From GCA-2715645 sp042095375 (GTDB taxonomy: Bacteria; Bacteroidota; Bacteroidia; Cytophagales; MED-G16), in contig JBELBJ010000012.1 in assembly GCA_042095375.1 (NCBI GenBank), positions 1-35,023 of the forward strand: a stretch of 35,023 nt of DNA, read 5' to 3'. Under the pieces are notes generated by a model that had not been told where the DNA came from, did not search any database, and saw only the letters and a list, made by a program, of their open reading frames with translations. Every line of letters starts with the position of its first letter. The stretch's first letter is position 1. Positions 34,450 to 35,023 of this stretch are shown in pieces. The position numbers and the translations under genes are program-made.

Positions 34450-34962
34450 ATGAATAAATATATGTCAGTTTTTATATTATGTTTGATTTTTTCTTGTTCG
34501 ACTGAAAATAATATTTCTAAAACACCTTCTAACGGTTTTATTAATGGAGTAGACGCAAAGGTTATGATGGGAAGTGAATCTGCTGTTGAAATTTTTAATA
34601 AAATTGATAAAGCATGGTCAGATTTAGATTATGATGTTCTCAAAACATTTATTGCAGAAGATGCAGAAATGAAATTTGCAGATGGAAATTTTGCTATTGG
34701 ACCTGATCAATTTATTGAAAGAATAAAAGAATGGGTAAAAGAAGTTGAGGAAGCCGATGGTAATGAATATACCTGGACAACCGACTATGCATTTGCATTA
34801 GCTTTAACTGAAGGAGAAGGTGATTGGGTAAATGCTCAGTTTACTTCTACTCATACTAATCCCGATTCTAAATTATCGGCTGAAGTATTTTATGAATTTT
34901 ATCATATTGTAGATGGAAAAGTTCAAGAATGGAATCAGTTTAAAAGGGATGTCCCTAGATAA
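34450..34962 (+). CDS. NTF2/SnoaL-like lipoprotein
   Basis: The 170 residues begin with a short signal peptide and probable lipidation site (MNKYMSVFILCLIFSC, Cys16). Residues of about 40-165 fit the NTF2-like/SnoaL alpha+beta fold: VEIFNKIDKAWSDLDYDVLKTFIAEDAEMKFADG (helices followed by the first strand), then FIERIKEWV, and strands WVNAQFTSTHTN and VFYEFYHIVDGKVQEWNQF. The fold serves many enzymes and binding proteins, so function cannot be assigned. Unlike its neighbours it is rich in Asp, Glu and Trp rather than Lys/Asn, in keeping with an exposed envelope protein. The tRNA-Ala gene begins 6 bp after its stop. Confidence 0.75.
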   Translation: MNKYMSVFILCLIFSCSTENNISKTPSNGFINGVDAKVMMGSESAVEIFNKIDKAWSDLDYDVLKTFIAEDAEMKFADGNFAIGPDQFIERIKEWVKEVEEADGNEYTWTTDYAFALALTEGEGDWVNAQFTSTHTNPDSKLSAEVFYEFYHIVDGKVQEWNQFKRDVPR

Positions 34963-34968
34963 AAAGTA

Positions 34969-35023
34969 GGGGCCATAGCTCAGCTGGCTAGAGTGCTTGA
35001 CTGGCAGTCAAGAGGTCGAGGGT
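34969..35023 (+). tRNA. tRNA-Ala (anticodon GGC), 3' end outside window
   Basis: The first 55 nt of a tRNA are present. The acceptor 5' strand GGGGCCA, T8-A9, a D-arm (GCTC paired with GAGT, loop with GG), a 5-bp anticodon stem (CTTGA with TCAAG) and the loop CTGGCAG, which puts GGC at the anticodon, can be read, followed by the variable loop and the 5' half of the T-stem (GAGGG). GGC reads GCC/GCU alanine codons. The acceptor 3' strand is cut off. Confidence 0.93.

Noticed and set aside
34969..35023. Reading the tRNA as glycine
   Set aside because: The loop CTGGCAG places GGC at positions 34-36, which is alanine; glycine would need GCC.
1..35023. CRISPR arrays, transposases, prophage or integrase genes
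   Set aside because: None was seen on reading both strands; no spaced direct repeats apart from the assembly overlap were noticed.

Overview
The window is a very A+T-rich stretch (roughly three quarters A+T by eye) from a member of the Bacteroidota, most likely a marine or free-living, genome-streamlined Flavobacteriia-like lineage. The evidence is the set of type IX secretion system (T9SS) and gliding genes found only in that phylum (sprA/sov, porU, porV, a gldH-like lipoprotein), the order ruvA-sprA-gcvH-vanZ-tonB that I recall as typical of flavobacteria, phylum-restricted families (DUF4292, DUF4837, DUF5117/DUF4953 metalloproteases), and TAnnTTTG promoter-like boxes. The run of exactly 100 N flanked by an exact 55-bp duplication shows the source is a scaffolded draft assembly.

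Layout. 1-2532 (+): the end of an unknown, probably exported protein; a LolB-like DUF4292 lipoprotein; an EnvC-like protein with a degenerate LytM/M23 domain; TatA. 2540-3323 (-): a small HxGH nucleotidyltransferase and a TerB-like protein. 3444-13704 (+): DUF4837 lipoprotein, ruvA, the giant T9SS outer-membrane translocon sprA (7.1 kb, TTG start), gcvH, a VanZ-like membrane protein and a TonB-like energy transducer. 13708-18802 (-): an apparent operon of an FAD oxidoreductase, a 1049-residue peptidase-MA/TolB-propeller/Omp85-like fusion, and yicC. 18854-25004 (+): a glyoxalase-II-like hydrolase, phosphatidylserine synthase, porU (interrupted by the assembly gap) and porV. 25007-26759 (-): purD then a gldH-like lipoprotein. 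26823-27227 (+): a second small HxGH nucleotidyltransferase. 27219-27956 (-): rlmB-type rRNA methyltransferase. 28024-29261 (+): a SAM methyltransferase and an NlpC/P60 lipoprotein. 29349-34333: two convergent paralogous metzincin-type metalloproteases. 34450-35023 (+): an NTF2/SnoaL-like lipoprotein and the first 55 nt of tRNA-Ala(GGC), cut by the window edge.

How the genes fit together. The theme is the cell envelope. SprA is the T9SS pore, PorV shuttles substrates from the pore to the surface sortase PorU, and a GldH-like lipoprotein links to gliding and T9SS assembly. TonB, TatA, an EnvC-like divisome factor, several lipoproteins, an NlpC/P60 hydrolase, a phospholipid synthase and a large surface-antigen fusion add envelope energy, wall and lipid functions. 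The rest is housekeeping: ruvA, gcvH, purD, rlmB, yicC.

Gene packing is extreme. All five convergent junctions lie between a 9-bp overlap and 7 bp of spacing, so no intrinsic terminator fits between them. No stretch over 300 bp lacks a gene; the longest spacers are about 116-120 bp. I found no CRISPR array, transposase, phage gene or other obvious mobile element. I also found no clear undescribed system. The items most worth a second look are the fusion protein, the convergent protease pair, the compact gene ends, and the assembly artefact that breaks porU.
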